From: BP-133 sp040756995
GTDB lineage: Bacteria > Actinomycetota > Acidimicrobiia > IMCC26256 > BP-133
Assembly: GCA_040756995.1 (NCBI GenBank)
Contig: JBFLYK010000022.1
Span: forward strand, 41,476 to 105,475
Direction: 5' to 3'
Length of the DNA: 64,000 nt
The notes under the pieces were generated by a model, which had not been told where the DNA came from, searched no databases, and saw only the letters and a program-made list of their open reading frames with translations. Of the stretch, positions 49,103-63,456 are shown in pieces (position 1 is the first letter of the stretch; each line of letters starts with the position of its first letter). The position numbers were made by a program, and so were the translations under genes.

Positions 49103-49429
49103 CTACGCCTGCTGGATCTTGATTTCGATGTCGACGCCCGCCGGCAGGTCGAGCCGCTGGAGGGAGTCGACGGTCTTCGGAGAAGGCTCGAGGATGTCGA
49201 GCAGCCGCTTGTGGACCCGCATCTCGAAGTGCTCGCGGGAGTCCTTGTCGATGTGCGGCGACCGGATCACGCAGTAGCGGTGGATCTCGGTCGGGAGCGG
49301 GACGGGGCCCCTCACGCGGGCCTGGGTCCGCACGACCGTCTCGACGATCTTCTTCGTCGACTGGTCGATGATCTCGTGATCGTAGGCCTTGAGCCTGATC
49401 CGGATCTTCTGGCCTTTGGCGTCCGCCAT
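49103..49429 (-). CDS. rpsJ: 30S ribosomal protein S10
   Basis: A 108-residue protein with QKIRIRLKAYDHEIIDQSTK, ARVRGPVPLPTEIHRYCVIR and SPHIDKDSREHFEMRVHKR. It follows tuf by 31 bases, so the S10 and str operons are contiguous; S10 also acts as NusE in antitermination. Confidence 0.98.
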   Translation of the reverse strand: MADAKGQKIRIRLKAYDHEIIDQSTKKIVETVVRTQARVRGPVPLPTEIHRYCVIRSPHIDKDSREHFEMRVHKRLLDILEPSPKTVDSLQRLDLPAGVDIEIKIQQA

Positions 49430-49460
49430 GGGGGGTCCCGCTCGCTTCCTGGGTCGAGAG

Positions 49461-50648
<1,188 letters not shown>

Positions 50649-50687
50649 AGAAGTACCCCTGGCTCCTTAGGAAGGGACCGTTACTCG

Positions 50688-52784
50688 TCACTCACCCCGT
50701 ACCCGAGCCACGATTTCACGCGCAATGGATTCGGGAACCTGGCTGTAGGAGTGGAACTGCATCGTGTACGTCGCGCGACCCTGGGTGCGCGAACGAAGGT
50801 CGGTAGCATACCCGAACATCTCAGCCAACGGGACTTGAGCCCGTACCACCTGGGAGTTGCCGCGCGGCTCCATCCCGCCGACCTTTCCCCGCCGTGACGA
50901 CAAATCTCCGATGACGTCGCCCATGTATTCCTCGGGGGTGACGACCTCCACCGCCATGATCGGCTCGAGCAGCGCCGGCTTGGCCTTGCGGGCCCCCTCC
51001 TTGAACGCCAGCGACCCCGCGATCTTGAAGGCCATTTCCGACGAATCGACGTCGTGGTACGAGCCGAACGTGAGGATGGCCCGCACGTCGACGATGGGAT
51101 AACCGGCCAGGACGCCGGATTCGAGGGCTTCCTGGATGCCGGCGTCGACGGCCGGGATGTACTCCCGGGGGATGACGCCGCCGGTGATCTTGTCGACGAA
51201 CTCGTAGCCACCGCCGGGGCCGGTCGGTTCGAGGTCGATGACGACGTGGCCGTACTGGCCACGACCACCGGTCTGGCGGACGTAGCGCTGCTCGATCTTG
51301 CGGACGGGCTCCGTGATCGTCTCCCGGTAGGCCACCTGGGGCTTGCCGACATTGGCGGCCACCGAGAACTCCCGCATCATGCGGTCGACGAGCACCTCGA
51401 GGTGCAGCTCGCCCATCCCCCAGATGATCGTCTGGCCGGTGTCCTCGTCGGTGCGGACCTGGAACGTCGGGTCCTCCTCCTGGAGGGCGAAGAGGGCCTT
51501 GCCCAGCTTGTCCTGGTCGACCTTGGTCTTGGGTTCGATGGCGACGGAGATCACCGGCTCGGGGAACTCCATCCGCTCCAGGATGATCGGATGGTTCGGA
51601 TCGCAGAGCGTGTCGCCGGTCGTCGTGAACTTGAGGCCCACGGCGGCCACGATGTCGCCGGCGAAGACCGCCTGCTTGTCCTCCCGGTGGTTGGCGTGCA
51701 TCTGGAGGATGCGCCCGACGCGCTCCTTCTTCTCCTTGATGGAGTTCTGCACGGCGCTGCCGGCCGCCAGGGTGCCGGAGTAGACCCGGAAGTAGGTGAG
51801 CTTCCCGACGTAGGGGTCGCTCATGATCTTGAAGGCCAGAGCGGCGAAGGGCTCCGTGTCGTCGGGCCGGCGCTCCAGCTCCTCGATGCCCTTGAGGTCG
51901 GTGCCGGTCACCGGGGGCACGTCGAGGGGGCTCGGGAGGTAGTCGATGATGGCGTCGAGGAGGGGCTGCACGCCCTTGTTCTTGAAGGCCGTGCCACAGA
52001 GGACCGGCACGAAATCGTTGGCGATCGTGCCGTTGCGCAGCGCCCGGCGGAGGTCGGCGGCGGTGATCTCCTCCTCGCCGACGTACTTCTCGAGGACGAC
52101 CTCGTCGTGCTGGGAGACGACGTCGACGAGCTCGTGGCGCCAGTGCTCGGCGTCGGCCTGGAGCTCGCCGGGAATGTCGATGGTCTGCCACTCCTCGCCC
52201 CGGGACGTTTCGTCCCACACGTGGGCCTTCATCTCGAGAAGGTCGATCACGCCCTTGAAGAGACCTTCGGCGCCGATCGGCAGCTGAACGACGGCGGGCG
52301 AGGCGTCGAGCCGGTCCCGGATCATCTGGACGGCCCGGTAGAAGTCGGCCCCGATCCGGTCCATCTTGTTGATGAAGCAGATGCGGGGGACGCGGTACTT
52401 GTTGGCCTGGCGCCAGACCGTCTCGGTCTGGGGCTCGACACCGGCCACGGCGTCGAAGACCGCCACCGCCCCGTCCAGCACCCGCAGCGACCGCTCGACC
52501 TCGATGGTGAAGTCGACGTGCCCCGGCGTGTCGATCAGGTTGATCCAGGTGTCCTTCCACTTGCAGGTGGTGGCGGCGCTGGTGATCGTGATGCCCCGCT
52601 CCTGCTCCTGGACCATCCAGTCCATGACCGCCGCGCCCTCGTGGACCTCGCCGATCTTGTAGGTACGGCCCGTGTAGTAGAGGATTCGCTCGGTCGTGGT
52701 CGTTTTCCCCGCGTCGATGTGAGCCATGATCCCGATGTTGCGGGTCCTGGCGAGGGGGAACTCACGGATCTGGGGGGCGGCCAT
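50688..52784 (-). CDS. fusA: Elongation factor G
   Basis: EF-G drives translocation and, with RRF, recycling. The 698-residue protein starts MAAPQIREFPLARTRNIGIM and has AHIDAGKTTTTERILYYTG, the effector RGITITSAATTCKW, DTPGHVDFTIEVERSLR and NKMDRIGADF. Domain IV is shown by KVTYRETI-type VAYRETITEPVRKIEQRYVR and QTGGRGQYGHVV. Between rpsG and tuf; a 165-base gap with hairpins precedes it. Confidence 0.98.
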   Translation of the reverse strand: MAAPQIREFPLARTRNIGIMAHIDAGKTTTTERILYYTGRTYKIGEVHEGAAVMDWMVQEQERGITITSAATTCKWKDTWINLIDTPGHVDFTIEVERSLRVLDGAVAVFDAVAGVEPQTETVWRQANKYRVPRICFINKMDRIGADFYRAVQMIRDRLDASPAVVQLPIGAEGLFKGVIDLLEMKAHVWDETSRGEEWQTIDIPGELQADAEHWRHELVDVVSQHDEVVLEKYVGEEEITAADLRRALRNGTIANDFVPVLCGTAFKNKGVQPLLDAIIDYLPSPLDVPPVTGTDLKGIEELERRPDDTEPFAALAFKIMSDPYVGKLTYFRVYSGTLAAGSAVQNSIKEKKERVGRILQMHANHREDKQAVFAGDIVAAVGLKFTTTGDTLCDPNHPIILERMEFPEPVISVAIEPKTKVDQDKLGKALFALQEEDPTFQVRTDEDTGQTIIWGMGELHLEVLVDRMMREFSVAANVGKPQVAYRETITEPVRKIEQRYVRQTGGRGQYGHVVIDLEPTGPGGGYEFVDKITGGVIPREYIPAVDAGIQEALESGVLAGYPIVDVRAILTFGSYHDVDSSEMAFKIAGSLAFKEGARKAKPALLEPIMAVEVVTPEEYMGDVIGDLSSRRGKVGGMEPRGNSQVVRAQVPLAEMFGYATDLRSRTQGRATYTMQFHSYSQVPESIAREIVARVRGE

Positions 52785-52820
52785 GTGCGGGCTTCTCTTC
52801 TCGTTTCGGGAGCAAACAGA

Positions 52821-52843
52821 CGGCCGGGCGTTCCGCCCGGCCG
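52821..52843 (-). terminator. Hairpin terminator or attenuator between rpsG and fusA
   Basis: A perfect ten-base repeat CGGCCGGGCG-TTC-CGCCCGGCCG, followed on the minus strand by TCTGTTTG, a weak U-tract. Two smaller hairpins precede it in the same gap (52881-52893 and 52851-52864). This could tune fusA-tuf separately from rpsL-rpsG. Confidence 0.6.
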
Positions 52844-52949
52844 GTGGGTGCGGACCGGAGTCCGCCCTGGGACTGGAGGGACCGGCTACCGGTTCCTACC
52901 CACCTCCGTCTTCTTGGTTTCTGTACGCGTCAAGGGCTTGCCGATCTCC

Positions 52950-53420
52950 TTACCAGCGGTAGTGAGCGAAGGCCTTGTTGGATTCAGCCATCTTGTGCAT
53001 GTCGTCGCGGCGCTTGACCGAGGTGCCGATGCCGTTGGAGGCGTCGAGCAGTTCGGCGGCCAGGCGCTCGGCCATCGTCTTCTCCCGGCGCTGGCGGGAG
53101 TAGCCGATGATCCAGCGGATGGCCAGCGTCGTCGACCGGCGGGGACGGACCTCGACCGGCACCTGGTAGGTGGCCCCACCGACCCGGCGGCTCTTCACCT
53201 CGAGGGCCGGCTTCACGTTGTCGAGCGCCCGCTTGAGGGTGGCCAGCGGGTCGGTGCCGGTCTTGCGCTCCATCTCGGCCAGCGCGTCGTAGACGATCTT
53301 CTCGGCCACGGAACGCTTGCCCCGGAGGAGCACCTTGTTGACCAGCTGGGTGACGAGCACCGACCGGTGGATCGGGTCGGGCATCAGGTCGCGCCGGGGG
53401 GCGGGGCCTTTACGGGGCAT
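52950..53420 (-). CDS. rpsG: 30S ribosomal protein S7
   Basis: A 156-residue protein, MPRKGPAPRRDLMPDPIHRS onward, with VTQLVNKVLLRGKRSVAEKI and IGGATYQVPVEV-type VGGATYQVPVEVRPRRSTTL. Its ATG overlaps the rpsL stop by one base. S7 is the str-operon regulator in E. coli. Confidence 0.98.
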   Translation of the reverse strand: MPRKGPAPRRDLMPDPIHRSVLVTQLVNKVLLRGKRSVAEKIVYDALAEMERKTGTDPLATLKRALDNVKPALEVKSRRVGGATYQVPVEVRPRRSTTLAIRWIIGYSRQRREKTMAERLAAELLDASNGIGTSVKRRDDMHKMAESNKAFAHYRW

Positions 53421-53791
53421 CAGCTCTCCTTCTTGGCGCCGTAGCGGCTGCGGGCCTGCTTGCGGTTGCGGACACCGCTGGCGTCGAGCGTTCCCCGGAT
53501 GACCTTGTAGCGGACGCCCGGCAGGTCCTTCACGCGGCCGCCGCGGACGAGCACGATCGAGTGCTCCTGGAGGTTGTGCCCGATCCCCGGAATGTAGGCC
53601 GTCACCTCCACGCCCGAGGTCAGCCGCACCCGGGCCACCTTCCGGAGGGCCGAGTTCGGCTTCTTCGGGGTGGTCGTGTAGACGCGGGTGCAGACGCCCC
53701 GACGCTGCGGCGCTCCCTTGAGCGCGGCCGTCTTCGTCTTCTCCGGCTTCGACTCACGTCCCTTGCGGACGAGTTGCTCGATGGTGGGCAC
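53420..53791 (-). CDS. rpsL: 30S ribosomal protein S12
   Basis: S12 guards decoding accuracy. The 123-residue protein from GTG 53791 begins VPTIEQLVRKGRESKPEKTK and keeps the streptomycin-sensitive lysines in TTPKKPNSALRKVARVRLTS and GGRVKDLPGVRYKVIRGTLD. AGGAG lies four bases before the GTG. The longer open frame upstream (to 54346) covers the opposite-strand gene and is not coding. First gene of the str operon here. Confidence 0.97.
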   Translation of the reverse strand: MPTIEQLVRKGRESKPEKTKTAALKGAPQRRGVCTRVYTTTPKKPNSALRKVARVRLTSGVEVTAYIPGIGHNLQEHSIVLVRGGRVKDLPGVRYKVIRGTLDASGVRNRKQARSRYGAKKES

Positions 53792-53951
53792 GACACTCCT
53801 TGCGATGTGCAGCAGAAACTGGTCCGGGCGGGTCGGGGGCGCGCCCAGACAGCCGGGAGGAACGTTAGCGGAGAACGAGAATAGCCGATCAAACCACGCC
53901 CGGTGGCGCCGGGTCGGTCCCGACGCCCGACGGTAAGCGGAGAGAGAGCAA

Positions 53952-53981
53952 TTGTTCATCGCTCCGTGGCGGTCGTAGGCT
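53952..53981 (+). promoter_or_regulatory. Candidate leaderless promoter of the sigma-like fusion gene
   Basis: TTGTTC (53952-53957) and TAGGCT (53976-53981) are 18 bases apart, and the GTG start lies eight bases after the -10, so the transcript would begin at or near the start codon. It lies in the 198-base divergent gap with rpsL (53792-53989), where I see no clear rpsL promoter. Confidence 0.5.
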
Positions 53982-53989
53982 GACCCGCC

Positions 53990-55477
53990 GTGGGGGCGCC
54001 GAAAACGACGCGGCCGGGGTCGCCGGACCGCATCCTGCGAGAGCACGGCGACGCCCTCTACGACTTCGCCCTGGCCGTGACCGGCGATTCCGATCGCGCC
54101 GTGGCCGCCGTCCGGGAGGCGGTGGTCGGCGCCGTCGAGTCCTACGGCGCCCGCCTCGACCGGGCCCGCCTGCTCGGCTGCGTCTTCGCCGTCGCCGCCC
54201 GATCGGCCGTGCCGCCCCCCGCGCTCGACGTCGCGCTGATCGAGTCCGGGCCGGGATCGCCCGACGAACTGCAGCGGCTGGCCCGGCGCGCCACCATGCT
54301 GCTGGATCCGATCCAGCGCGGCTGCCTCGACCTGGCGTTGCGGCAAAACCTGGAAGGCGAGGAGCTGAGCGAAGCGCTCGGGGTCACCCCTGGCCTGGCT
54401 TCCCTCTCAGTGCAGGCCGCCACCGACCAGGCGGAGCACATCATCGGGGCGGTCCTCCTGGCCCGGGTCGGCCGTGACGACTGCCCCGGACTGACCGACA
54501 TCAGTCTCGAGACCGTCGGCGCACCGGCCGAGAAGCTGGCCGCGGCGGTGGTGGAGCACGGTGAGAGCTGCCCGGCCTGCGGCGACCGCCGCCGGGCGCT
54601 GGTCCAGGTCACCACGCTGCTGGCCAACCTTCCGCCGGTGCCAGCTCCCGCCGAGTTGAAGAGGCCGGCCGATCTGCGACGCCGAGGCGGCATCGTCCGG
54701 GCACTGCGGCCGACCGGAGCGACCCCGACCCCGGCCCGGATGAGAGTCGAGCGCCGGTCGCGCCGGCGGCAGCGCAGCCTGGTGGCGGCCGGCGCCGGTG
54801 TCCTCGTGGTGGCGGTGGCCTTGGCCGTGCTCTGGCCCGACCGAAGCGGCGAGATCGCCCCCACCGCCGCGCCGGGCGGTCAACTCGCCGTCGACACCAC
54901 CCCCGTCGAGTTCGGGCCGACGGCCGGCCAGGGCGGGGTACGGATCACGAACACCGGGCGGGAACCCCTGGTCTTCGAGACCCGGTCGCCCGTCCCCTGG
55001 ATTTCGTTCGTCGGCGGCGAAGGCACGATCGACCCCGGGGGAAGTGCCGTCGTGTCGGTCGTCCTCGACCGGGCCCGGGCGCCGGAGGGCGCGGCCGACA
55101 GCGACATCCGGATCCAGTCCAACGGGGGCTCGGCCGTGGTGCCCGTCCGGGCGGTGGTCGAACGGGCGCCGGAGATCTCGGCCGTCGAGGTGACCCCCCA
55201 GACCGTGATGGTGCGGCGCTGCCCCGGGTCGACGCCGGCCCACGTCCGAGCGGCGATCGTGGAGGAATCGGGGCTGGCCGCCGTCGAACTGCACTGGCGG
55301 CGGGACGGCGGGGTGGAGCAGGTGAGCCCGATGAGCGCCGAAGCGCAGTCCTCCTACCGGGGGGCCCTCGGGCCGTTCGACACGCCGGGCCATGTGCACT
55401 GGTGGATCAGCGCCGTCGACATCCGGAACAACCGGGTCCAGACCGCCCGGCAGGAGCTGCGGGTCGGCGGCTGCTGA
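53990..55477 (+). CDS. Sigma-factor-like/anti-sigma-like transmembrane fusion protein
   Basis: A 495-residue protein in four parts. Residues 12-160 look like a degenerate ECF sigma factor: region-2-like ILREHGDALYDFALAVTGDS and region-4-like LLDPIQRGCLDLALRQNLEG plus GEELSEALGVTPGLASLSVQ. Residues 186-200 (VEHGESCPACGDR) give the H-x3-C-x2-C zinc motif of anti-sigma factors. A single membrane helix spans about 264-282. The outside part has a BACON/Ig-like beta domain (about 300-390) and a final domain with Cys at about 408 and 495. It starts with GTG and lies divergent from rpsL. Function is unknown; a membrane-tethered regulator is the natural guess. Confidence 0.78.
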   Translation: MGAPKTTRPGSPDRILREHGDALYDFALAVTGDSDRAVAAVREAVVGAVESYGARLDRARLLGCVFAVAARSAVPPPALDVALIESGPGSPDELQRLARRATMLLDPIQRGCLDLALRQNLEGEELSEALGVTPGLASLSVQAATDQAEHIIGAVLLARVGRDDCPGLTDISLETVGAPAEKLAAAVVEHGESCPACGDRRRALVQVTTLLANLPPVPAPAELKRPADLRRRGGIVRALRPTGATPTPARMRVERRSRRRQRSLVAAGAGVLVVAVALAVLWPDRSGEIAPTAAPGGQLAVDTTPVEFGPTAGQGGVRITNTGREPLVFETRSPVPWISFVGGEGTIDPGGSAVVSVVLDRARAPEGAADSDIRIQSNGGSAVVPVRAVVERAPEISAVEVTPQTVMVRRCPGSTPAHVRAAIVEESGLAAVELHWRRDGGVEQVSPMSAEAQSSYRGALGPFDTPGHVHWWISAVDIRNNRVQTARQELRVGGC

Positions 55478-55528
55478 CACCGCCGGACTGATGGGGGCAC
55501 CGCCGTCGACATCGCCCGCTTCCAGGAG

Positions 55529-55786
55529 GTGATGGCCCGGACGTACGGCGCCCGCGACCGGGCCCGGGGTCGCGACGCCACCGTGGCCTGGCTGGCCGAG
55601 GAACTCGGCGAACTGGCCCGGGCGGCGCGCAAGGGCACGCCCGACGAGCAGCTCCACGAGCTGGGCGACGTGCTGGCCTGGTTGGCGTCACTGGCCGACC
55701 AGCTGGGCCTCTCCCTCGACGAGGCCGCGGCGCGCTACGCGCAGGGGTGCCCCCGCTGCGGGAGCATCCCCTGCGCCTGCGGCTAG
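55529..55786 (+). CDS. MazG-like nucleotide pyrophosphohydrolase family protein
   Basis: An 85-residue MazG/NTP-PPase-like helical protein. TVAWLAEELGELARAARKGT followed by HELGDVLAWLASLADQLG matches the ExxE...ExxD metal-binding pattern of the family. It ends in a Cys-rich tail (CPRCGSIPCACG) that could bind zinc. Homologous-looking residues (VDIARFQE) continue upstream of the GTG at 55529 without any ATG, GTG or TTG, so the true start is unclear; ATG 55532 has AGGAGG too close to it. It lies 51 bases after the sigma-like gene and ends four bases from the convergent rpoC stop. Confidence 0.7.
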   Translation: MMARTYGARDRARGRDATVAWLAEELGELARAARKGTPDEQLHELGDVLAWLASLADQLGLSLDEAAARYAQGCPRCGSIPCACG

Positions 55787-55790
55787 AGCG

Positions 55791-59792
<4,002 letters not shown>

Positions 59793-59813
59793 TGAGTGCT
59801 TCGCCTCCTCTAA

Positions 59814-62800
59814 TTAGAAGCTCGGCTCGCGCCGCCGCTCGTCCTCTTCGTCGGATCCCTTCTCGGGCCGGGAGAGGTCGATGCCGAGTTCCTCGGCCGT
59901 CCGGAAGACGTCCTCGTCGAGCTCGCGCATCTCGATCTCCTCGCCCGTCGTCGAGATGACCTCGACGTTGAGGCAGAGCGACTGCATCTCCTTGATCAGA
60001 ACCTTGAAGGACTCGGGGATCCCCGGTTCCGGAATGTTCTCGCCCTTGACGATGGCCTCGTAGACCTTGACCCGGCCGAGCACGTCGTCGGACTTGATGG
60101 TCAGCAGCTCCTGGAGGGCGTAGGCGGCGCCGTAGGCCTCGAGGGCCCACACCTCCATCTCGCCGAGCCGCTGCCCGCCGAACTGGGCCTTCCCGCCGAG
60201 GGGCTGCTGTGTGATCATCGAGTACGGGCCGGTCGACCGGGCGTGGATCTTGTCGTCCACGAGGTGGGCCAGCTTCAGGATGTAGACGTAGCCGACGGTG
60301 ATCGGCCGGTCGTAGGGCTGGCCCGAGCGGCCGTCGTACAGCGTGGCCTTGCCGTCGGGGCCGATGAGCGTCTGACCGTCGAACCCGTCGGAGTGGAGGT
60401 TGCCGAGGATCTCCTTGATGACGGGCGTGCGGCCGGTCTCGTCGACCTCGTCCCAGTGGGCGCCGTCGAAGACGGGGCTCTCGACCCACACCGCCGGCTC
60501 GGTCGTCGGCCGGGTCTTGTTGAGCGACACCGGGGCCGGGCGCTCGTCGCCCCAGCCGTGGCGGGCGGCGTAACCCAGGTGGGCCTCGAGGACCTGCCCG
60601 ACGTTCATCCGGGACGGAACGCCCAGGGGGTTGAGGATGATGTCGATCGGGGTGCCGTCGGCCAGGTAGGGCATGTCCTCCACCGGGAGGATCTTCGAGA
60701 TGACGCCCTTGTTGCCGTGCCGGCCGGCCAGCTTGTCGCCCTCGGAGATCTTGCGCTTCTGGGCGACGTAGACCCGGACCAGCTGGTTGACACCGGGCGG
60801 GAGCTCGTGGCCGTCGTCGCGGGAGAAGACCCGGACGTCGATGACCTTGCCCGTCTCGCCGTGGGGCACCTTGAGCGACGTGTCGCGGACCTCCCGGGCC
60901 TTCTCGCCGAAGATGGCCCGCAGGAGCCGCTCCTCGGGGGTGAGCTCGGTCTCGCCCTTCGGCGTGACCTTCCCCACGAGGACGTCGCCCGCGCCGACCT
61001 CGGCACCGATCCGGATGATCCCCCGCTCGTCGAGGTCCTTCAGGATCTCCTCGGACAGGTTGGGGATGTCCCGCGTGATCTCCTCGGCGCCGAGCTTGGT
61101 GTCGCGGGCGTCGATCTCGTGCTCCTCGATGTGGATCGAGGTCAGCACGTCGTCGCGCACGAGACGCTCGGAGAGGATGATGGCGTCCTCGAAGTTGGAG
61201 CCCTCCCAGGACATGAAGGCCACGAGCAGGTTCTTGCCCAGGGCCAGTTCGCCGTGGTCGGTCGACGGGCCGTCGGCCAGCACGTCGCCGGCCTTGACCT
61301 CCTGACCCTCGTCGACCAGCGGCCGCTGGTTGATGCACGTCGTCTGGTTGGAACGGCGGAACTTGGCCAGCCGGTAGGTCTTCCGGCCGATGCCGCCGTC
61401 GTACTCGACGGTGATCGTGTCGCCGGTGACCTCGGCCACCCGGCCGTCGGCCTCGGCCATGATCAGGTCGCCGGCGTCGCGGGCCGCCCGGCCTTCGACG
61501 CCCGTCCCGATGTAGGGGGCCTCGGTCCGCACGAGGGGCACGGCCTGCTTCTGCATGTTGGCCCCCATCAGGGCCCTGTTGGCGTCGTCGTGCTCCAGGA
61601 ACGGGATGAGGGCCGTGCCCACCGACACGATCTGCTTCGGCGACACGTCCATGTAGTCGACCCGGTCGGGGCTGACGAACTCCACCTCACCCCGGCGGGA
61701 CCGGACGAGGACCCGGTCCTCGATGAACCGGCCGTGCTCGTCGACGGCGGCGTTGGCCTGGGCGATGACGAAGCGGTCCTCGTCGTCGGCGGCCAGGTAC
61801 TCCGTCTCGTCGGTGACCTGCCCGGCCACGACCTTCCGGTACGGCGTCTCCGTGAAGCCGAACCGGTTGACCCGGGCGTAGGAGGCCAGCGAGCCGATGA
61901 GACCGATGTTCGGCCCTTCCGGCGTCTCGATGGGGCACATCCGGCCGTAGTGGGACGGGTGGACGTCACGGACCTCGAAGCCGGCCCGCTCCCGGGAGAG
62001 ACCGCCGGGGCCGAGGGCCGAGAGCCGCCGCTTGTGGGTCAGGCCGGACAGCGGGTTCGTCTGGTCCATGAACTGCGACAGCTGCGAGGACCCGAAGAAC
62101 TCCTTGATGGCGGCCACGACGGGCCGGATGTTGATCAGCGTCTGGGGCGTGATGGCCTCGACGTCCTGCGTGGTCATCCGCTCGCGGACGACCCGCTCCA
62201 TCCGGGAGAGGCCGATGCGGACCTGGTTCTGGATGAGCTCGCCGACCGACCGGATCCGGCGGTTGCCGAAGTGGTCGATGTCGTCGTCCCAGTGGTCGGG
62301 CTCCCGGGCGTGGAGCTTCACCAGGTAGGAGACCGTGGCCAGGATGTCGGCCCGGGTCAGCGTCAGGTCGTTGTCGGTCGGGCGCTCGAGGCCGATCCGC
62401 TCGAGGACGGGCTCGAGGGCGTCGAACTCCTCCTTGAGCTTCTTGTTGACCTTGTGCCGGCCGACCTTGGCCAGGTCGTAGCGCTTGGGGTTGAAGAACA
62501 GGTTCTCGAGCAGGCCGCGGGCCGACTCGACCGTGGGCGGCTCGCCGGGGCGGAGCTTGCGGTAGATGTCGAGGAAGGCGTCGTCGACGGTCTCGGTGTG
62601 GTCACGCTCGAGCGTGTTGCCGATCGACTCGAAGGGCTGACCCCGGGAGTCGAGCAGGAGATTGCGCAGGGCCTCGGGGTCGTCGCCCATGCCCAGCGCC
62701 TTGAGCAGCACGGTGACCGGCTGCTTGCGCTTGCGGTCGATCCGGACATAGACGGTGTTCTTCTTGTCGACCTCGAACTCCAGCCAGGCCCCCCGGCCGG

Positions 62801-63281
62801 GGATGACCTTGGCGTCGATGATCTCGAGGTCGGGCGAGGTCTTGTCGGGCGTGATCCCGAAGTAGACGCCGGGCGAACGCACGAGCTGGGACACGACGAT
62901 CCGCTCGGTGCCATTGATGATGAACGTGCCCTTCTCGGTCATCATCGGGAAGTCCCCCATGAAGACCGTCTGCTCCTTGATCTCGCCCGTCTGGGCGTTC
63001 ATGAAGCGGGCGGTGACGAAGAGGGGCCGCGAGAAGGTCATGTCCTTCTCCTTGCACTCCTCTTCCGAGTACTTCGGGGGCTCGAACTCTGGGTCTGCCA
63101 GCTCGAGCTTCAGGGACCCGGTGAAGTCCTCGATGGGGGAGATGTCGGTGAGAGTCTCAGCGATCCCCTCGTCGAGGAACCAGTTGAACGAATCGCGCTG
63201 CACGGCCACCAAGTCCGGCAGCGGCATGACTTCACGGAGCTTTGCGAACGAGAAACGCTGCCGAGCCGCGAGACGGGCCAA
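59814..63281 (-). CDS. rpoB: RNA polymerase beta subunit
   Basis: The 1155-residue beta subunit. The rifampicin pocket reads SQLSQFMDQTNPLSGLTHKR followed by RLSALGPGGLSRERAG, with the sensitive-type Asp, His and Ser residues in place. The active-site motifs GRHGNKGVISKILPVEDMPY and GGKAQFGGQRLGEMEVWALE are intact. It uses a TTG start (LARLAARQRFSFAKLREV), seven bases after AAGGAG. A promoter and hairpin lie in the 223-base gap upstream. Confidence 0.98.
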   Translation of the reverse strand: MARLAARQRFSFAKLREVMPLPDLVAVQRDSFNWFLDEGIAETLTDISPIEDFTGSLKLELADPEFEPPKYSEEECKEKDMTFSRPLFVTARFMNAQTGEIKEQTVFMGDFPMMTEKGTFIINGTERIVVSQLVRSPGVYFGITPDKTSPDLEIIDAKVIPGRGAWLEFEVDKKNTVYVRIDRKRKQPVTVLLKALGMGDDPEALRNLLLDSRGQPFESIGNTLERDHTETVDDAFLDIYRKLRPGEPPTVESARGLLENLFFNPKRYDLAKVGRHKVNKKLKEEFDALEPVLERIGLERPTDNDLTLTRADILATVSYLVKLHAREPDHWDDDIDHFGNRRIRSVGELIQNQVRIGLSRMERVVRERMTTQDVEAITPQTLINIRPVVAAIKEFFGSSQLSQFMDQTNPLSGLTHKRRLSALGPGGLSRERAGFEVRDVHPSHYGRMCPIETPEGPNIGLIGSLASYARVNRFGFTETPYRKVVAGQVTDETEYLAADDEDRFVIAQANAAVDEHGRFIEDRVLVRSRRGEVEFVSPDRVDYMDVSPKQIVSVGTALIPFLEHDDANRALMGANMQKQAVPLVRTEAPYIGTGVEGRAARDAGDLIMAEADGRVAEVTGDTITVEYDGGIGRKTYRLAKFRRSNQTTCINQRPLVDEGQEVKAGDVLADGPSTDHGELALGKNLLVAFMSWEGSNFEDAIILSERLVRDDVLTSIHIEEHEIDARDTKLGAEEITRDIPNLSEEILKDLDERGIIRIGAEVGAGDVLVGKVTPKGETELTPEERLLRAIFGEKAREVRDTSLKVPHGETGKVIDVRVFSRDDGHELPPGVNQLVRVYVAQKRKISEGDKLAGRHGNKGVISKILPVEDMPYLADGTPIDIILNPLGVPSRMNVGQVLEAHLGYAARHGWGDERPAPVSLNKTRPTTEPAVWVESPVFDGAHWDEVDETGRTPVIKEILGNLHSDGFDGQTLIGPDGKATLYDGRSGQPYDRPITVGYVYILKLAHLVDDKIHARSTGPYSMITQQPLGGKAQFGGQRLGEMEVWALEAYGAAYALQELLTIKSDDVLGRVKVYEAIVKGENIPEPGIPESFKVLIKEMQSLCLNVEVISTTGEEIEMRELDEDVFRTAEELGIDLSRPEKGSDEEDERRREPSF

Positions 63282-63427
63282 AGCCTCACTCCTTCAAGTG
63301 CGCGAAGGCGCCCCAGCCGCGGGGAAGAGGTAAAAGGAACCCGGAGACGCCAAACGGCCAGCATAGCGGTCGCTACGCTGGCTCGGCAACTGCGTGGTCA
63401 CGGCTCCTGCGAGCCCATGATGTTCGC

Positions 63428-63456
63428 AGGATACGACTTACGTTGCCGCTGGTCAA
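63428..63456 (-). promoter_or_regulatory. rpoBC promoter (predicted)
   Basis: TTGACC (63456-63451) and TATCCT (63433-63428) are separated by exactly 17 bases on the minus strand, a near-consensus housekeeping promoter. It lies immediately after the rplL-rpoB hairpin and about 150 bases before rpoB, so rpoBC can be transcribed apart from rplJL. Confidence 0.7.

Noticed and set aside
53792..54346. N-terminal extension of the rpsL frame
   Set aside because: It is antisense to the sigma-like gene and S12 is complete from GTG 53791.
55475..55534. Selenocysteine or TGA read-through joining the sigma-like and MazG-like genes
   Set aside because: No SECIS-like hairpin is seen and the upstream protein ends naturally; kept only as an open start-codon question.
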